DNA of 64,000 nucleotides from Gordionus sp. m RMFG-2023 (GCF_954871325.1 NC_088775.1:72393561-72457560), one strand, 5' to 3'; shown: positions 47,211 to 59,364, counted from the first letter of the stretch. The notes: generated by a model from the sequence alone, not told the origin. Translations and numbers: made by a program.

Positions 47211-48539
47211 ATATATTTAAATAATATTTTTTAAAATACTGATGATTTCAAATAAAATTAAATACTGGAGAAAGAAATACATAATAAAGGAACAAGAGTA
47301 AAAATTTTATTAATAAATAAATATCAATTTTATTTGAAATATTACACGAGTAAAGAGCTGAGCTTTCTATTGTTGATCAACATCAAAGCTATGAGATATT
47401 TAAAAATTATGAAACAACCTCCTTACAGCGAATATTTTATTTTAAAAGAATACAAACAGATTTGTTTTGATTTATTAACATAATCAAACAAATGGTTCTT
47501 GAGTAGCTTTATTATATTAGTGTCAATAGCTGAGTAATAATGAGATGGTTTGATTTAAAGGTTTTTATGAAATCAATAAAAGTAAAGAAAAAGTTAGTTT
47601 ATGTTTATCAAATTTCTGCATCATGTTAATGCTAAAATAGTGTTAATCAAGATTCACTTTTTAAATTTGATTAACTTAAATTTCTTTTATTCTAAACATG
47701 TTATCCTTTAACCATGTATTTCGTTTAAATTGTTTTTTTATAATACATAATCATATTATATATATATACCTTATTTTATATATATTTTTAGTATCATTTT
47801 TAGTTTTAGATATATTTATAATAAATAAAACATTTTTTCTTGTCCATACTGAAAAAGTTACACACCCCTTACTTTCAACCTTTCCTAAACTTACTATGCA
47901 CTTAAATTGAAACGATTGGATGATGTTAATTTTCTTTATTTAATTTCAACAATTTTGATACACAAAATATAAACCAAAATATGAATGTTTCACAATAATA
48001 TATCATATATAAAAAAAAACTAATTTTATTATCATCAAAAATATCAGGAAAAAAAATCACGAATAATTCACAAGAATTTCAATAATCAAAATATATCAAG
48101 CAAAAAAAATCTCATAATAATTTTTAATAATGTTTTTTGGGTATGACTAAATACTGCCTTGCTATACTGTCTTGCTAAACTGTCTTGCTAAAAAGCAATT
48201 AATCATAATCAATCATAATTGGATGATATAATATTTTTTAAAAAAAAATTTCAAAAACATTTTTTTTATTTTACATATATCAATTTTTATTTTATTTTTC
48301 AATTACAAAATTTAACAAATTTATATCCATAAGAGGGCGTTAAATACATAAATATGAAAATATATTCTTAGGAAACAGAATAAATATTGGATAGCGCTTT
48401 TTTTGTATTTGGGTGTAAATACATGTGAAAAACCTAAAAAAATTTTTAAAAATAGAGGTTTCTTTGAGATTTAATTAATCAATAGGTTTAGAATCGAAAA
48501 ATAGTAGAAAGTTTGTAAGGAACATATTGCTGGCGTTAT

Positions 48540-50165
48540 TACTCAAAATCTCTTCATTTTTGGTTTATAGGTGTATATTTAGGTGTTAAACATCATCCTA
48601 AAAAATATTTTGAAAATATTATGATTTGACCGAATGCCGAGCTTAAAACCGACCAATTACTAAATATTCGATCGACCAAATTTGGTGTTAATATTATTTG
48701 GAAAATAATCATTTTTGGTTTATTTAGCTATATATACGTGTAAATCATTATCGTAAAAAATATTTTAAAAAATCGTGATTTGACAGAAAACCGATTTGAA
48801 ACCGGCCTAATGACTAAATACTGTCTTGTTGGCATTATACATGGAAAATTCTTCATTTTTGGTTTATACGTGAACAATAACGTGTTAAGCATTATCCTAA
48901 TTAATTTTTTGAAAATATTATGATTTGACCGAATGGCGAGCTCAAAACCGACCACTTACTTAATATTCGATCTACCAAATTTGGTAGTAATATTATTTGG
49001 AAAATGTTCATTTTTGGTTTAATTATCTATATATACGTGTAAATCCTTATCCCAAAAAATATTTTAAAAAGATCGTGATTTGACAGATAACCGATTTGAA
49101 ACCGGCCCAATGACTAAATACTGCCTTGCTGGCATTATACATGGAAAATTCTTCATTTTTGATTTATATGTGAACAATAAGTGTTAAGCATTATCCTAAT
49201 TAATTTTTTGAAAATATTATGATTTGACCGAATGGCGAGCTCAAAACCGACCACTTACTAAATATTCGATCTACCAAATTTGGTAGTAATATTATTTGGA
49301 AAATGTTCATTTTTGGTTTAAATATCTATATATACGTGTAAATCCTTATCCCAAAAAATATTTTAAAAAGATCGTGATTTGACAGATAACCGATTTGAAA
49401 CCGGCCCAATGACTAAATACTGCCTTGCTGGCATTATACATGGAAAATTCTTCATTTTTGATTTATATGTGAACAATAACTTGTTAAGCATTATCCTAAT
49501 TAATTTTTTGAAAATATTATGATTTGACCGAATGGCGAGCTCAAAACCGACCACTTACTAAATATTCGATCTACCAAATTTGGTAGTAATATTATTTGGA
49601 AAATGTTCATTTTTGGTTTAAATATCTATATATACGTGTAAATCCTTATCCCAAAAAATATTTTAAAAAGATCGTGATTTGACAGATAACCGATTTGGAA
49701 CCGGCCCAATGACTAAATACTGCCTTGCTGGCATTATACATGGAAAATTCTTCATTTTTGATTTATACGTGAACAATAACGTGTTAAGCATTATCCTAAT
49801 TAATTTTTTGAAAATATTATGATTTGACCGAATGGCGAGCTCAAAACCGACCACTTACTAAATATTCGATCTACCAAATTTGGTAGTAATATTATTTGGA
49901 AAATGTTCATTTTTGGTTTAAATATCTATATATACGTGTAAATCCTTATCCCAAAAAATATTTTAAAAAGATCGTGATTTGACAGATAACCGATTTGAAA
50001 CCGGCCCAATGACTAAATACTGCCTTGCTGGCATTATACATGGAAAATTCTTCATTTTTGATTTATACGTGAACAAATTAATTTTTTGAAAATATTATGA
50101 TTTGACCGAATGGCGAGCTCAAAACCGATTAATATTCGATCTACCAAATTTGTTAGTGATATTAT
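48540..50165 (+). repeat. Left array of FB1, ~300-bp tandem units
   Basis: The phrase TTTGACCGAATG recurs at about 48625, 48925, 49224, 49524, 49824 and 50101, a period of 299-300 bp except for a shortened last unit. Each unit contains GCGAGCTCAAAACCGACCAC, CTACCAAATTTGGTAGTAAT, TATATATACGTGTAAAT and ACCGATTTGAAACCGGCCC, then AATACTGCCTTGCTGGCATT. The middle units are nearly identical, pointing to recent homogenisation or amplification. CCAAATTTGG is an internal palindrome in each. Confidence 0.95.
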
Positions 50166-50179
50166 TTGGAAAATAAGAA

Positions 50180-51690
50180 TTTCTCATGTATAACGCCAGC
50201 AAAACAGTATTTAGTCATTTGGCCGGTTTCAAATCGGTTTTCTGTCAGATCACGATATTTTTAAAATATTTATTGGGATAATGATTTACACGTATATATA
50301 GATATTTAAACCAAAAATGAACATTTTCCAAATAATATTACTACCAAATTTGGTAGATCAAATATTTAGTAAATGGTCGGTTTTGAGCTCGCCATTCGGT
50401 CAAATCATAATATTTTCAAAAAATTAATTAGGATAATGCTTAACACGTTATTGTTTACGTATAAACCAAAAATGAAGAATTATCCATCATATATAACGCC
50501 AGCAAGGCAGTATTTCGGTTTCAAATCGTTTATCGGTCAAATCACGATATTTTAAAAATATTTTTTGGGATAATGATTTACACGTATATATAGATGAATA
50601 AACCAAAAATGAACATTTTCCAAATAATATTACTACCAAATTTGGTAGATCGAATATTTAGTAAGTGGTCGGTTTTGAGCTCGCCATTCGGTCAAATCTT
50701 TATATTTTCAAAAAATTAATTAAGATAATGCTTAACACGTTATTGTTCACATATAAACCAAAACTAAAGAATTTTCCATGTATAACGCCAGCAAGACAGT
50801 ATTTAGTCATTGGGCCGGTTTCAAATCGGTTTTCTGTCAAATCACGATATTTTTAAAATATTTTTTGGGATAATGATTTACACGTATATATAGATATCTA
50901 AGCCAAAAATGAACATTTTCCAAATAATATTACTACCAAATTTGGTAGATCGAATATTTAGTAAGTGGTCGGTTTTGAACTCGCTATTGGGTCAAATCAT
51001 AATATTTTCAAAAAATGAATTAGGATAATGTTTAACACGTTATTGTTCACGTATAAACCAAAAATGAAGAATTTTCTATGTATAACGACAGCAAGGCAGT
51101 ACTTCGGTTTCAAATCGGTTATCGGTCAAATCACGATATTTTTAAAATATTTTTTGGGATAATGATTTGCACGTATTTATAAATAAATTAACCAAAAATG
51201 AACATTTTCCAAATAATATTACTACCAAATTTGGTAGATCGAATATTTAGTAAGTGGTCGGTTTTGAGCTCGCCATTCGGTCAAATCATAATATTTTAAA
51301 AAAACTAATTAGGATAATGCTTAACACGTTATTGTTCACGTATAAACCAAAAATGAAGAATTTTCCATGTATAATGCCAGCAAGGCAGTATTTAGTCATT
51401 AGGCCGGTTTCAAATCGGTTATCTGTCAAATCACGATTTTTTAAAATATTTTTTACGATAATGATTTACACGTATATATAGCTAAATAAACCAAAAATGA
51501 TTATTTTCCAAATAATATTAACACCAAATTTGGTCGATCGAATATTTAGTAATTGGTCGGTTTTAAGCTCGGCATTCGCGCAAATCATAATATTTTCAAA
51601 ATATTTTTTAGGATAATGTTTAACACCTAAATATACACGTATAAACCAAAAATGAAGAGATTTTGATTAATAACGCCAGCAATATGTTCC
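50180..51690 (-). repeat. Right array of FB1, inverted ~300-bp units
   Basis: The reverse complement of the left-array unit, with CATTCGGTCAAATC-type phrases at about 50395, 50686, 50988 (variant CTATTGGGTC), 51286 and 51585. Units are slightly more diverged from one another than in the left arm, and two lack the AATGACTAAATACTG segment. Confidence 0.95.
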
Positions 51691-52285
51691 TTACAAACTT
51701 TCTACTATTTTTCGATTCTAAACCTACTCATTAATTAAATCTCAAAGAAACCTCTATTTTTAATTTTTTTTTATGTTTTTCACATGTATTTAAATCCAAT
51801 ACAAAAAAAGCGCTATCCAATATTTATTCTGGTTTCCTAAGAATATATTTTCATATTTATGTATTTAACGCCCTCATATGGATATAAATTTGTTAAATTT
51901 TGTAATTAAAAAATAAAATTTAAGTTGTAACCTAGTAAATATATATTTTTCCAATAATATTAAGTAAAAATAGAATTTTAAATTATTTGATATTTAATAT
52001 CAATTTTTTAATTAATTAAAAATTGATTTATGTAAAATATTAAAAAAAAATTTTTTTAAAAGATATTATATCATCAAATTATGATTAATTGCTTTTTAGC
52101 AAGACAGTTTAGCAAGACAATTTAGCAAGACAGTATTCAGTCATACCGATGTTTTTTTACAATTATATTCAAACACGAAAATATAAAATCACGTTTTCTT
52201 CAATGTTAATTATAATCCAATCAACCTTATTTAAATCGGTTGATTGGCATTATGTAACATGAATATATATATAAAAATACGGAAT

Positions 52286-52530
52286 CCCGGAAAATAATTC
52301 CCCGGAAAAAAAATCCCGGAAAAAAATTCCCGGAAAAAATCCCCGAAATTAATTCCCCGGAAAAATAAATCCCCGGAAATTAATTCCCCGGAAAAAAATC
52401 CCCAAGAAAATAATTACCCGGAAAAAAATTCCCCAGAAAATAATTCCCAGGTAAATAATTCTCCGGAAAAAAAAATCCCCGGAATAAAATTCCCCTGGAA
52501 AATAATTCCCCGGAAAAAATTTCCCCACTA
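52286..52530 (-). repeat. Short tandem CCCCGGAAAATAATT repeats, left tip of FB2
   Basis: About 14 degenerate copies of a 15-18 bp motif (TTCCCCGGAAAATAA and variants). The inverted counterpart is at 56625-56880. The motif CCCCGG-A/T tract is GC-rich against the surrounding AT sequence and is a candidate transposase binding array. Confidence 0.9.
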
Positions 52531-54210
52531 TACATTGAATTGCTAATGCATTGTTAAACTGCATTGCTAAAAGGCAATCAATCATTATCAATTATAAATC
52601 AATCAAAAATTTATTACGTATATTTTTTTAATGATAATTTTTTAAACTTTTTTTAAAATATATTTAAATCATTTTTTTATTATAAATGAAGAATACTGAT
52701 TAAATGATATAGTATATAATTTTATTTTTATTTAATATTATTAATAAGAAATTTATTTTTCTAGCTTATTAAAACAAATATACATTTTATTCAATTTTAA
52801 AAATTAACAAATATATATCCGTAAGAGGGCGTTATATGTTTTAATATGTATCATTTTAGGAAACCGGAATGATGATTGGATAGATTTTTTTTTATATTTG
52901 GGTATATATATACATATGAAAAACCTAAAAATTAAAAATTTTTTTTAGGTTTCTTTAATGTTTAATGAGTAGGTTTAGAATAGTAAAATAATGGAAATTT
53001 TTTAAAGTAAATATTGCTGGCGTTATTTATCAAAATCTCTTTATACGTGTATATTTACGTGCTAAGCATTATTCTAAAAAATATTTTGAAAATAATTTGA
53101 TTTGACCGATTGCCGAGCTCAAAACCGACCACTCACTAAATATTCGATTGACCAAATTTATTAGGAATATAATTTGAAAAATGTTGATTTTCGTTTTATA
53201 TATCTATAAATACGTATAAAACATAATCCTAATAATTCTTCAGAATTAATTTTATCAAAATTTTTAAATATTTTATTTGAGAATTATTATTTCGTTGATT
53301 TATTTATAGGGAATTTTTTCTCCTAATTTTGTAATTTTAATTATCTTAAAAACGGAGATTTTTTTTCCGGGGAATTATTTTTCTAGATTCTTTTTTAATA
53401 TAGCTTACATTTAATATATTTATTGTAGCTTTCATTCTCTTCGCTACACTGCACAAGGTACGATTCCCAAACAATTTATTTTAAATGAAATAGTTACATT
53501 TCTCATATTTAAATAAATATATTATGCTAAGCTAACCTATCTCATATTTTACTTTTAATAAACCTTTTATCGGTCCGTTGTCTCACCCCCTCCTTCATTA
53601 TTATATAGGATTTAACTTGTAATATACAATAAATTTATTGAATTTAAAACAAATTAAACAATAACATAAAATTTATCGAATTTAAAAACATTTAATGGTA
53701 AATCTAAATATATTTCCGCGAATATGAAGTTAATGATTTATTTTCAAAAAAGATACTCCAGCAGTAGTCCGCCAACATATTTATACGATTCTTGCCGGGA
53801 ATTTAAATTGAAAACTTAAGACCCCCCAAAACGAAATTCTTTACCATTTTTCTCAAAAAGCAATCGATAAAAAATTATAAAAATTAATAAATTTATAAGG
53901 AAATATAAATCTAACACTATCACCAATTTTCAGGGATTTTCATTTGATACTTTTTAAAATATATCCGTATTACCATTTTTGAGATTTCGAAAAGTTGCCT
54001 TTATACGATAATATTTTTAAAACTTGACGTGAAGGGAAAACTTAGAAAACGAATTCGAACTCAGTGTCAAATTCTGCACCAAAACTTGTTTTTATTTATT
54101 TTTTCTCCCATTTTTCTTGTCACACAGTACAATTAATAAAAATTGATAAAGACATAAATATTAAATAAAACCTATACAATAATTTTAATATATATTTTTT
54201 CAACTTTTAG

Positions 54211-54854
54211 GTAGAGATATCAACATCCAAGGATGTTTTTATCATCTAACTCAATCAACTCATAGAAAGATTCATTAATTGGGGTTAGAATCATCATATC
54301 GGAATGATCCAATGTTATGCTTATTTGCAGCTATGATCGATGGATTAGCATTCTTACCTATACACGATGTCAAACGAGGTATGGAGTATTTAAAAACCAT
54401 TGTATCGGATGAAAACAATGAATTATTGTTTTATTTTGATAAAAATTATGTGAATGGAGAATTGAGACATGGGAAAAACTCTCAAAGGCAAGTAGAGCCA
54501 TTGTTCCCACCAGAAACATGGAATGTGTTCAATGTTACGATTGCTGGGGAAAATCGAACAAACAATGTATGTGAAGGATGGAATAACCGATTTAAGCATA
54601 TTGTAGGCAACAAAAAACCGAAGATATGGGAACTACTCGAAAAAATAAGGATGGAAATAGCGGTTGATATGGGAAAAATCGTCCAATGGAATATTGGGAC
54701 ATACACTCCCAAAAAAAATCGTATTTATGCAACGAAACAAACTATTTTAAAAAATTTATGCATTGATTATTTAGAAGAGAGAAGGGACTTGCCCAATTTT
54801 CTCTCTTCAATTGGAGAACATATACGTTCTAGAATTGTTTCTTTTGAATAATAT
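54211..54854 (+). pseudogene. MULE transposase, 3' exon, one in-frame stop (FB2)
   Basis: Opens after a splice acceptor (TTTTCAACTTTTAG, ending 54210). It reads INIQGCFYHLTQSTHRKIH, the conserved 'GC.FH..Q...RKI' block that follows the catalytic core of Mutator-like transposases. A TAA at 54276-54278 then sits where the family has Gln. The frame stays open for a further 190 residues: LGLESSYRNDPMLCLFAAMI, DGLAFLPIHDVKRGMEYL, RQVEPLFPPETWNVFNVTI, TNNVCEGWNNRFKHIVGNKK and PKIWELLEKIRME. That is the C-terminal half of animal MULE proteins. The DDE-bearing upstream exons were not found between the left arm and this exon, so FB2 is not autonomous as it stands. Confidence 0.85.
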
Positions 54855-56624
54855 AATTTATTATTCTATATATCATTTAATAAAATTATAATTATTTCTT
54901 TTCTGTAACTTTTGAAAAAAATTCATAAGCAAAATAATAATTGTTAGATTAGAAAAATATAATACTCACTGCTGATAATCACCTCTGGATGTATTTTGAT
55001 TAAAGTGGTCAGCATTTTTCATTACTTTTGGCAGTATTTAATTAAAATTGGGCAGTAAAAAATATAATTTTGCAAGTTTTATAGTGATTTTGTATTCAGT
55101 CAGTTAAATTCTTAAAGTAGGTAAATACTTCAGTAAAATAATATTTATCAAATAGAGGGTATCAGATTGAATTGCTAATTTCCTATTTAGCCACAAAATT
55201 TATAAAATGCTATTATTTAATAGCTTATCCTTGTAAAAACAAAAAGGGGCGCTATTTAAGAGTCAGTAAACTGTGAAAAGCCTTTTATCATATTTCTAAA
55301 AAAATGATTAAAATTTGTGTAAAAGTTGATGAAAGTGTGTAAAGGTGAACTAGATTTATTTAACTTTCGTTTTATTATTTAAAATCTCAAATCCTCGAAG
55401 AAATTTGACTTTAAAAAACATTTCTATTTAATTAAATACTGCAGAGCAGATCCGGGTCACGGGATTTTTTTTCCGGGGAATTATTTTCCTAGATTCAAAT
55501 TTACTAGTAATATAATTTGAAAATTGTTCATTTTTGTTTTATATATCTATAAATACATATAAAACATAATCTCAAAAAATATTTTAAAAATATCGTGGTT
55601 TGGCGGATAACCGACTCGTATATGTTTTACTCGTAATTATAGATATATAAAACAAAAAATGAACATTTTTCGAATCATATTACTAGTAAATTTTATCAAT
55701 CGAATATTTAGTAAGTGGGGTTTTGAGCTCGGCAATCAGTCAAATCAAATTATTTTCAAAATATTTTTTAGGATAATGCTGAGCACGTATATATATACGC
55801 GTATAATACAAAAATGAAGCTTTTTCCATGGATAACGCCAGCAATGCAGTATTTGGTCATTCGGTCGGTTTTCGGGTCAAATCACGATATTTTTAAAATA
55901 TTTTTTGGAATTATGTTTTATACGTATTTATAGATATATAAAACAAAAATCAACATTTTTCAATTTATCTTAATAGCAAATTTGATCAATCAAATATTTA
56001 GTGAGTGATCGGTTTTGAGCTCGGCAATCGGTCAAATCAAATTATTTTCAAAATATTTTTTAGAATAATGCTTAGCACGTAAATATACACGTATAAAACA
56101 AAAATGAAGAGATTTTGATAAATAACGCCAGCAATATTTACTTTAAAAAATTTCCATTGTTTTACTATTCTAAACCTACTCATTAAACATCAAAGAAACC
56201 TAAAAAAAATTTTTAATTTTTAGGTTTTTCATATGTATATATATACCCAAATATAAAAAAAATTCTATCCAATCATCATTCCGGTTTCCTAAAATGATCC
56301 ATATTAAAACATATAACGCCCTCTTACGGATATATATTTGTTAATTTTTATAATTGAATAAAATGTATATTTGTTTTAATAAGCTAGAAAAATAAATTTC
56401 TTATTAATAATATTAAATAAAAATAAAATTATATACTATATCATTTAATCAGTATTCTTCATTTATAATAAAAAAATGATTTAAATATATTTTAAAAAAA
56501 GTTTAAAAAATTATCATTAAAAAAAATATACGTAATAAATTTTTGATTGATTTATAATTGATAATGATTGATTGCCTTTTAGCAATGCAGTTTAGCAATG
56601 CATTAGCAATTCAATGTATAGTGG

Positions 56625-56880
56625 GGAAATTTTTTCCGGGGAATTATTTTCCAGGGGAATTTTATTCCGGGGATTTTTTTTCCGGAGAATTATTTACCTG
56701 GAAATTATTTTCTGGGGAATTTTTTTCCGGGCAATTATTTTCCGGGTATTTTTTTTCCGGGTAATTAATTTCCGGGAATTTATTTTCCGGGGATTTTTTT
56801 TCCAGGGAATTAATTTCCGGGGATTTTTTTTCCTGGAATTTTTTTCCGGGATTTTTTTTCCGGGGAATTATTTTCCGCTT
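56625..56880 (+). repeat. Short tandem CCGGGGAATTATTTT repeats, right tip of FB2
   Basis: About 14 degenerate copies of TTCCGGGGAATTATTTT and variants, inverted relative to 52286-52530. Open frames through this stretch on both strands are periodic (GEFFSG-like, PEKKSPE-like) and are artefacts of the repeat. Confidence 0.9.
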
Positions 56881-57024
56881 ACCAAAAATACGACATGCCA
56901 CCCCTTTATGGGCCAATGGCATGCCTACAAATTAAAAAATATATATACCATATTTACTATATACAATAGATGATGTTACGCAAATACGAGAATTTTTTTT
57001 TTACTATGCCTCTTGATTATTAAA

Positions 57025-57230
57025 GACATCCCTAGAATAATGAATATTCATGGTCCTACAAGGGTATGCTATATGGAAACAAATAGATAACTTGTTAAGA
57101 AGTACTCGGCTAATATGAATTCTTATAACATCAATAGAATACGGAATATCCATGGTCCTACAAAGGTATGCTATAGGGATATCATATACTTGTTAAGACT
57201 GTAATCTGCTAATACGAATTCCCCATCCTA
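57025..57230. repeat. Imperfect duplication, ~103 bp, in Gypsy-B
   Basis: ATGGTCCTACAAGGGTATGC (about 57049) and ATGGTCCTACAAAGGTATGC (about 57152), each followed by ACTTGTTAAGA, CTAATATGAATTC / CTAATACGAATTC. It lies in the region where pol would be expected. Confidence 0.8.
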
Positions 57231-57409
57231 TCATATTCATAGTGTGCAATGGTTTGATATTCATTTGTCTACATTTACGTCCTATGTGTGTCATCATGGA
57301 TCATTAGGGGTATCGATGGTCATCAGGTGATTGTGGACTTGATTTGAATACTTGAAACGACGCAAATTTTTTTTTCTCGTGATTGGAGAAGGAGTAAATT
57401 CAGTACAAA

Positions 57410-57545
57410 AAAAATAAAATTTATTTTATGTTCTCTTTTATTTAAATATAATTTTCAAATTACAATTTTGGGGAATTTTAAAAATAAACTGGTTCTCTTT
57501 TTTTTTAAATATAATTTTCAAATTACAATTTTAGGGAATTTAAAA
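57410..57545. repeat. Imperfect ~70-bp duplication in Gypsy-B
   Basis: GTTCTCTTTTATTTAAATA and GTTCTCTTTTTTTTTAAATA, both followed by TAATTTTCAAATTACAATTT and GGGAATTT. Confidence 0.8.
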
Positions 57546-58593
57546 AAAAAAAATTAAACAAATTATGCCATATTCTCTCCATTAACATTAATTAAATTAT
57601 GGAACGTCTCTTCTCGCTGCCTGGCAAAGATAACAAAAATAAACAAGGAATATTAAAAATATAATTTCAAAAGAGGGGAAAAGATAAAATAAAAAATAAA
57701 ACACACAATTCATGTCCCACACTATCACAATATATCTTTCATTTTTCTTCTCTTTTTGCGGCTTGCCCAGATCAAGGCATCCCCACAAGAATATAATAAA
57801 AAGCGAAAAAATCACAAAATAAAAACAAACCTTCTCACCTAAACAACAATTAAAATCTTCTCCTTTTAAAAAACACGGTTAAAGATAGGAGTTCATTGTA
57901 CACGAACTCTTCAATATACATTTTTATATATTACGAAACAAACATTACAAATATATAAATTTAAAAAAAACACGTGCAAGCTCTTATCTCACATTACAAC
58001 AAAAATATTTCTCCCCTTTCACTTTCTTCTTGCGGCCTGCCAAAGATGAAAATCAACCACAAATATGTTATAAAAATATCAAAACGGTTTCTCTAACTCA
58101 ATACATGATTCCCTTTTAACCATTAACAATATAATACACAACAACTTTCCATTTTAATCTTACATTATATTTCAACTCTTATTTATGACTAACAACTGGT
58201 AACCTCAATGAATACCAACTTTTTCCATTACAAACATGAAAGAATTAAAACCAATAAACTTGCATTTTATCAATACATCTCACTACCATCGTGTAATAAT
58301 AAATCAAAACAAAATGGATACCAACATTCACTTACATTTTAATTCCCGTTTACTCTTTATTTTTACATAACATTTACCACGTAACTCCTCATAATCACGG
58401 AACACTTTTGGTCCCTATTAAGAGTATCTTTCCCATTAATTTCTCCAAATTATATATATAGTACATAATTACACTCTCACCCCGGTTACTCCCTGGGTTT
58501 TACTGTTGTCCTCAACTATTAATTCAGTGGAAAGTATATACATCTCAGAATTACAGGTTGAATTCCCTTCTTTTACAGTTGAATCCGTCCCTT

Positions 58594-59103
58594 CTATTTC
58601 CCAAATTTTATCTCGAACATTATTAGCATCCTCATGTTCTTAGTCTCATTTGTAGCCTCTGGTATTGCAAAAATATTCCAAAAATTATTAAAGGGACCCA
58701 ACTGAACAATCCAACTCCACCCCATGATGGTTTCCACACTTTCCTTCACCACCCATAAATCCAGGAAAAAGATTACATCATTAATATTAACCCCCAATTT
58801 GGCCGTTATCAACACGGCAACTTCCGACCCATCAAATTGCCCGAGGCACATAGCCTCTTTTTCAAGTCTAACCCCAGGCCAATACTTATTAAAATTCTCC
58901 TGAGACATTAGAGAAATACTTGCCCCGGTGTCAAACAACATCTCTATATTCCTATGGTCAATTTTCAAGTTAACCCTCGGACACGTACATGGTCCATTTA
59001 ATCTCTCCGTCATTAAAATATCATATGTTTTAATCGGAGAGCCCGTGTTTATTCTATCTGAAATAACAATTTCATTAGAATCCACATAATCCCCTAAATT
59101 CAA
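58594..59103 (-). CDS. Retropepsin-like protease region of Gypsy-B, 169 aa
   Basis: Minus-strand open frame. Around residues 56-64 is MLFDTGASISLMSQENF, the D-T-G-A/S active-site loop of aspartic retropepsins, preceded by VNLKIDHRNIE as the first strand. ETIMGWSWIVQLGP at about residues 124-137 corresponds to the C-terminal 'ILG.DWL' strand. The protein would process Gag. It lies 340 nt downstream of the gag zinc-knuckle frame, in another frame, with an open stretch between. After it, no RT block appears in the remaining 1.7 kb of the element, so the usual protease-RT continuity is lost. Confidence 0.8.
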   Translation of the reverse strand: MNLGDYVDSNEIVISDRINTGSPIKTYDILMTERLNGPCTCPRVNLKIDHRNIEMLFDTGASISLMSQENFNKYWPGVRLEKEAMCLGQFDGSEVAVLITAKLGVNINDVIFFLDLWVVKESVETIMGWSWIVQLGPFNNFWNIFAIPEATNETKNMRMLIMFEIKFGK

Positions 59104-59364
59104 CTCGGAATTTAGCGGCCTTTTACTGACAACTATATTTTTTTACCAAGATCTCTGGGACACTTCTCCCAACTAAACTTTCTGACATCCCTTCTAAGGT
59201 AATAACGGACAATATTCCTCGGATATTGTTCCCACTTGAACTGATTAACCTCCCTTCCATGGGAATTACGAGGATGACTACTTATTTTTATTTTATCACT
59301 CCCATTATCACAACTAACATTGTCATATGTTTTGTTATAAAAATTTTTCCTATTTCTCGGAGCC

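Larger units (their letters stand above)
44166..47849. other. Mostly unassigned AT-rich region
   Basis: Contains a T/C-rich stretch (44580-44800), a ~178-bp duplication (45385-45755), two open frames without recognisable motifs (45200-45511, 45753-45971) and a diverged fragment of hAT H10 (46870-47210). I see no convincing gene. Confidence 0.4.
48139..52148. mobile_element. 4-kb foldback element built of inverted 300-bp arrays (FB1), MULE-like
   Basis: Inserted in the Gypsy-B LTR with a perfect 9-bp duplication ATGTTTTTT, a length typical of Mutator-like elements. The termini are inverted GGTATGACTRAATACTG followed by repeats of CTTGCTAAACTGT. About five ~300-bp units run in one orientation (48540-50165) and about five in the opposite one (50180-51690), so nearly the whole element is a palindrome with its centre near 50170. 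No transposase is present. The units share sequence with the arms of FB2 next door. Confidence 0.93.
52282..56883 (+). mobile_element. MULE-type element with long inverted arms and a transposase exon (FB2)
   Basis: Inserted in the same LTR as FB1 with a perfect 9-bp duplication AAAAATACG. The arms (52282-53233 and about 55905-56883) are inverted copies of each other. Each starts with ~240 bp of CCCCGGAAAATAATT-type short repeats, then CATTGCTAAAAGGCAATCAA, then one unit related to the FB1 300-bp repeat (GAGCTCAAAACCGACCACTC). Between the arms is a MULE transposase exon (54211-54854). TTCCGGGGAATTATTTT with CTAGATTC occurs in the same orientation at 53355 and 55464, bordering the transposase interval. 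Confidence 0.9.
47850..56895 (-). repeat. 3' LTR of Gypsy-B, split by two foldback/MULE elements
   Basis: LTR sequence survives at 47850-48138, 52149-52281 and 56884-56895. The breaks coincide with 9-bp duplications ATGTTTTTT (48130-48138/52149-52157) and AAAAATACG (52273-52281/56884-56892). The uninterrupted copy at 60407-60834 shows the empty site at both positions. Confidence 0.93.

Noticed and set aside
52286-52530. Regular short repeats at the FB2 tips that look a little like a CRISPR array
   Set aside because: Units are degenerate, contiguous and mirrored at the other end of a transposon; there are no constant-length unique spacers and the DNA is eukaryotic.
56558-56973. Open frames with periodic GEFFSG / PEKKSPE-like patterns, both strands
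   Set aside because: Translations of the CCGGGGAATTATTTT tandem repeat, not proteins.
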